DNA from: Prostheceraeus crozeri
Taxonomy: Eukaryota > Platyhelminthes > Polycladida > Euryleptidae
Length of the DNA: 64,000 nucleotides
Assembly: GCA_907163375.1 (NCBI GenBank)
Contig: CAJQUW010003226.1
Coordinates: 248,001-312,000, forward strand
Direction of reading: 5' to 3'
The position numbers and the translations under genes were made by a program. Below, piece by piece: positions 60,086-64,000 of this stretch (position 1 is its first letter; each line of letters begins with the position of its first letter). Under the pieces are notes generated by a model. That model was given only the letters and a program-made list of their open reading frames with translations. It did not search any database and was not told where the DNA came from.

Positions 60086-60469
60086 TAACAAACAGTGACA
60101 TGTAAGAAACATTTGAATTACAATGTACGTGAATGCATAGAAAACTGACAACAAAGAAATATGTATTCAATAGTAGATCATTGAAATTCTATAAGACACC
60201 GTGGAATAAGAATCAATAAATATGAAACCGTAAAATGTAGAAATTTAGATTATGCAGAATTGAGAACAGGATGCAAAATATTTGTGAAGCATTTTTCTTT
60301 GTTCTTACGTGTATTTATATCATCATCAAAATTCTTATAAAAGGGAAATATATATGAAAACGGGATTTGCCACAGGATTCAATATGCTCACTTAGTTGTA
60401 TTTGTCTGTACATTGAGTCACCAATTTTTTGCTTGTGTTGAAAATCAGCGATGATGTGATAATGATAAA

Positions 60470-61900
60470 ATTCAAAATGAGATAAACGAAATCAACCTCA
60501 GAAGAGAAGCTGAACGAGTTAAAAAACTATTTGTCGAATTTTGACAGACATCATGTCTCAAAGAAAAATGGCGTATTGGCATCAAATCCGCAATGCTAAT
60601 TTGGCTGAACAATTTGATTTGTGGATCAACAAAGAAGCTCCAATACTACCACGGAAATATCGTATTTCTATAATACGTGATGAGCCAGAAATTGAGACAG
60701 AAATAAAAGTACATGCTGCAGTTGACCAACTAAAAGTTGAAATCGTGATTTGAAAGCAATTTACAATAAACGTTTGACTGTGATTCAGAAATCATGACTT
60801 TAATTCATAAAAATGCTTCCGGTAAATTGTCGGAAATTCTTATAAATATGTGGACTTCTGAAAGTCAAAAGCAAGAAAACATTTCCTTCCAACAATGGCG
60901 ATATACCGAGTCCTAGTTACTGGACTATGAAAGAAAATAAGGTTATCAACTATTCAAAGAGTATGCTCGAGATGATAATCAAGCTTAATAAACTGATCAA
61001 TCTTTTGACAGACAGATTCCAAATTTTATCAGAAATACGCCAATTTAGACACAAGAAGTTACATGTATGCATCTGTCGTTAAATCGAACATTCATAGTCT
61101 TTCAAGAAATAGAGAAAGACACAACGAATTTAACTCCAAAAGAAATGGTAGTGGAGCCAGAACTGCACATGTATCTCAATATTATTTACTTTAAAGTAAA
61201 TCCTAAACATTTGAAACGTGATATACGAGTATACAATACTTCTTCGAGACGCAGATTTAACCAACATGGTCGATCAAATGATCGAGATATTTTTCTCCTG
61301 AAACTTTTCAACCAGCGGAATGCAATAATAACATGAATTATAGTTTTGGAAGAAACTATCATTATGAAAAGCGTTGTCCTAACGAGATGGTTCATCAAAA
61401 TGGTAATTATCATTCTAACGATAGAAAAGGCATACGATGGAGGCAGAATCCTTTCTTATCAGGAAGAAAACAAGCTCAAGGTAACAAGATGCCATATCAA
61501 ACATTCTTTTGAATGAAAATATTGAAATCAAATATAGAAAAGACAGCATTAATGCAAGCAAGGAAAAAATGAAATTGAATTATCTATCGACACAGATGAT
61601 AAAGTAAGTCAAAAAGATTTGAAAGTATTAAACCTATCCTCAAGATCTAAATAAGTGATGCAGAGATTAATGTTTTATGTAAAGGAATGAAATATTGTCC
61701 TACTCCAAAAAGTAGATGAACTCAAAATTGATATAAAGAGTTGTACGGGCAAGTTAAAACTTACTGAATATTTTCGCAATGTAGAAAATCAGAATGAATT
61801 GGTGCATTCTAGTATGGTAAGAATTAAATCTACGTTCAGTATTAACAAAGGACAGAATAAGTTCTTGCAAAACTCGATTTATCAGACATTCCGAAAAAAA
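60470..61900 (+). pseudogene. Decayed PLE ORF1 (gag-like)
   Basis: Scattered frames preserve 'MSQRKMAYWHQIRNANLAE', 'VDQLKVEIV', 'LINLLTDRFQILSEI', 'HGRSNDRDIF' and, near 61615-61800, the RT N-terminal 'LKVLNLSS', 'YFRNVENQNEL'. The order parallels PLE-1 ORF1 and the start of its RT. Many stops. It has value mainly as the comparator showing that ORF1 is a conserved part of this PLE lineage. Confidence 0.6.
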
Positions 61901-61949
61901 GCAAGTCGAATTTAAACAATGATGAACAAAACGCTTTGTATACTTTAGC

Positions 61950-63110
61950 AGCTGATAAAACTATTATCAAAGAGGCTAATCAAGGTGGAGCTGTGACAAT
62001 TTTGGATTTAAATTTTTACGAAATGTGCATTCTTAACATGCTTAATGATTCTATGAACATATTTCAGAAAATGAGGACTCTAAAATTATGAAATCCATTA
62101 GAAAATTAATCTCAAGCCCACTAGCTATAAACTTGACTAAAAAGGAAAATGATTATTTGGTAAATTTTGAATGCAAAACCAGCAATTTCTGCGGATTGCC
62201 AAAATTCATCCAATGTGTTCTGCCATAATCCACATGACTTGAAATTCAGATCTATTGTCGGAGGTCCAAAATGTGCTACTCAAAGATTTAGCTATTTTTT
62301 AGACATCATTCTTAAACCATATTGTAAAATGTTGGAAAGTTATGTGAGAGATGATTCTGATTTCCTTAATTATCTTTATGAAAACATTCCTTCAGAATCT
62401 AAATTTGTTACATTCGATGTCATCAGTCTCTATACCAACATTCCTCATAATCTCGGCGTGCAGGCCATTCAATACTGGCTACAACGCTATCCAACATTAA
62501 TTGATAGACGTATTAATCAAGATTTCATAAACGAAAGTTAGAAACTGATCCTAACTTGTAATACATTTTCATTCGCGAACAACAATTACAGATAAAATGT
62601 ACTGCTATGGGGACAAAGGTGACTCCCAGCTACGCAACATTGACCCTCGGATATTTAGAAGTCAAATTGAAAGAAACCATGGTACTTACGTGGGTGAAGA
62701 AATTCAAATTCCATAATCAAAAAATCGCGAAGATGTCATGATGATTGCTTCGTAATCTGGGATTATGATCTTGATCGGTTGGACATATTCAAAGACTTAT
62801 TGAATAATTTGGATCCAAATATTTCATCTACAGTGGAAGTTAATGATTGTGAAATTACATTTTTGGATATTTTAATCATTGGAAAAGAAATCCGTGTTAT
62901 TATTGATATGTACTATGAATCTACAGACACTCATCAATGCTTGCGTTTCGAATTTTGTCATCCACGTCATATCAAGCGTGATATTCCATATAATTTGGCC
63001 AGACGAATCTGCACCATCGTAAATGATGATATTTTACGTGATAAACGCCAAAATGAATCAAGAATATTTCTTCACGATCAAGGATATCAAGGATGGAAGA
63101 GACTTCAATG
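61950..63110 (+). pseudogene. Decayed PLE RT, same lineage as PLE-1
   Basis: 'ADKTIIKEANQGGAVTILDL', 'LKFRSIVGGPKCATQRFSYF', 'FVTFDVISLYTNIPHNLG', 'CTAMGTKVTPSYATLTLGY', 'HDDCFVIWD' (YLDD region decayed), 'ITFLDILI' and 'HIKRDIPYNLARRICTIVND' match PLE-1 RT block by block. Frameshifts and stops are frequent. Joined abruptly to a non-LTR endonuclease at about 63110. Confidence 0.75.
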
Positions 63111-64000
63111 ACTTCTCATGTGCTGTATTTGAAGTGGATTTGGCCTTGTCGAACAGAGTTTTGGATCCTACTCGCAAAGATGCAATACTTGACCGCATTT
63201 GGATTAACGATAATCTCTGCAGTGTCTATGATGATTCAGCTATTGTCGGTCATCCAATCAAAAATTCTGATCTATTATGATCAGATTTACTGAATCACGA
63301 TACTTGAACGTTTATGATTCGATTTATGATTTATGTTCGATTTATGATCATGATACTGAACCATTATGATACTTTTGAATTCATCGTCTTCCCAGAAAGA
63401 GTGCAATCCCGTATGTCGAGTGCCTGTATATGATTTTCGTGAAAGTAACGTCAATGAGTTTTTGCATCACCTATCGATGATTGATTTTTCGGCGTTGGAG
63501 CATCTTTACACTGTGGATAAAATGTGCAACTTTTTGTATGATGCATTATATCATTGTGTCTCTTTCATCCCCGTTGAAATTGTAACTTTCACCAAACGAG
63601 ATAAACCGTGGATTACCCCAGTATTAAAACTGTTGATTGACAAACGTTGGAGTGCATTTAGACGGCGTAATTGGCCTCCTTATTATCATTTTAATTCTAA
63701 AGTTCGAGTAGAATTGTATCGGCAAAACGTACATGGGCCAATAGGCAAAGAAAAACAGCAAATGGACTATGGAAGATTGTCACCGAGGTCCGAGGAAATC
63801 GACAATCAACCGATGTTTTCCGCGGTTTGGGTGACTCTTATTCTACAGTACTCTGGATGATTTCATTGATGCTTTCAGTCGAGAATTTGAATTGAATTTC
63901 GCTTGTGGCAATGACGATCCGCTAGTTCCTCTTCCAGATGACGATTGGATACATAAAATTTCGCCCGAATCCGTTCTCCGTGAGACGTTACTTCATCTGA
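63108..64000 (+). pseudogene. CR1-like non-LTR element, endonuclease end and linker (runs off window)
   Basis: 'NRVLDPTRKDAILDRIWIND' with 'VGHPIKNSDLL' is the end of the endonuclease. After a duplicated 'TTATGATTCGATTTATGA' patch (63310-63360) and stops come 'DKPWITPVLKLLIDKRWSAF' (63600) and 'STVLDDFIDAFSREF' style sequence, the linker before the RT. It resembles the 5.2-7.3 kb element more than copies 1-3. The RT would lie beyond base 64000. Confidence 0.65.

Overview
This window is a repeat-packed piece of an animal nuclear genome. It is AT-rich, has spliceosomal exon boundaries, long (TA)n tracts and frequent 'TGTAGGCCTA' strings, and carries animal-type transposable elements (CR1/L2-like non-LTR elements, Penelope-like elements, hAT, Tc1/mariner, gypsy). 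A marine invertebrate (lophotrochozoan or ambulacrarian) fits, but the phylum cannot be fixed from this sequence. The only clear host gene is a tetraspanin, seen as two exons at 34.3-34.8 kb. No rRNA gene, intact tRNA gene, CRISPR array or operon was seen.

Layout. 0-4.6 kb: a nearly complete CR1/L2-like element (+) split by two ribozyme-bearing insertions. 4.6-16.6 kb: decayed hAT-like, non-LTR, foldback, mariner and gypsy pieces and a second CR1/L2-like copy (-). 17.1-20.4 kb: a Tc1/IS630-like element with giant inverted repeats. 20.4-24.9 kb: a truncated non-LTR element and several Penelope-like (PLE) ends. 24.9-31.9 kb: a two-ORF PLE whose first ORF is split by a 3.5-kb DNA transposon (357-bp TIRs, 4-bp TGAA target duplication). 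That transposon encodes a RAG1-N-terminus-like zinc module joined to a DDE-type transposase. 33.7-36 kb: a histone-type stem-loop, a non-LTR scrap and the tetraspanin exons. 36.0-39.6 kb: a head-to-head PLE composite with an 11-bp target duplication. 40.4-45.9 kb: another inverted PLE, opened by a spliced hAT element. 46.8-49.5 kb: PLE ends, a Tc1 fragment and a tRNA-like sequence next to a hammerhead. 49.6-52.9 kb: a third CR1/L2-like copy. 52.9-59.4 kb: PLE ends and a PLE inverted repeat with 1.2-kb arms. 59.4-59.9 kb: a DD41D mariner fragment. 60-63.1 kb: a decayed relative of the two-ORF PLE. 63.1-64 kb: another non-LTR element running off the end.

The unifying signal is a set of about two dozen hammerhead-ribozyme-like motifs at PLE ends. 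They share one grammar: stem I, a CUGANGA-type box, stem II, GAAA, a short self-complementary string (CG, AT, CATG, TCGA, TGCA, CGCG, GCGC, CCGG or TTGTACAA), UH, then the stem I complement. The self-complementary string differs between families but stays palindromic, which is what dimeric hammerheads with an intermolecular stem III would need. Hammerheads in PLEs are established; the family-by-family comparison, the tRNA-like head beside one of them, and the inverted-dimer insertions carrying one in each arm are the parts most worth following. The second highlight is the RAG1-NTD-like transposon; the third is a T TTT TTA -1 frameshift arrangement joining ORF1 to the reverse transcriptase in the two-ORF PLE.
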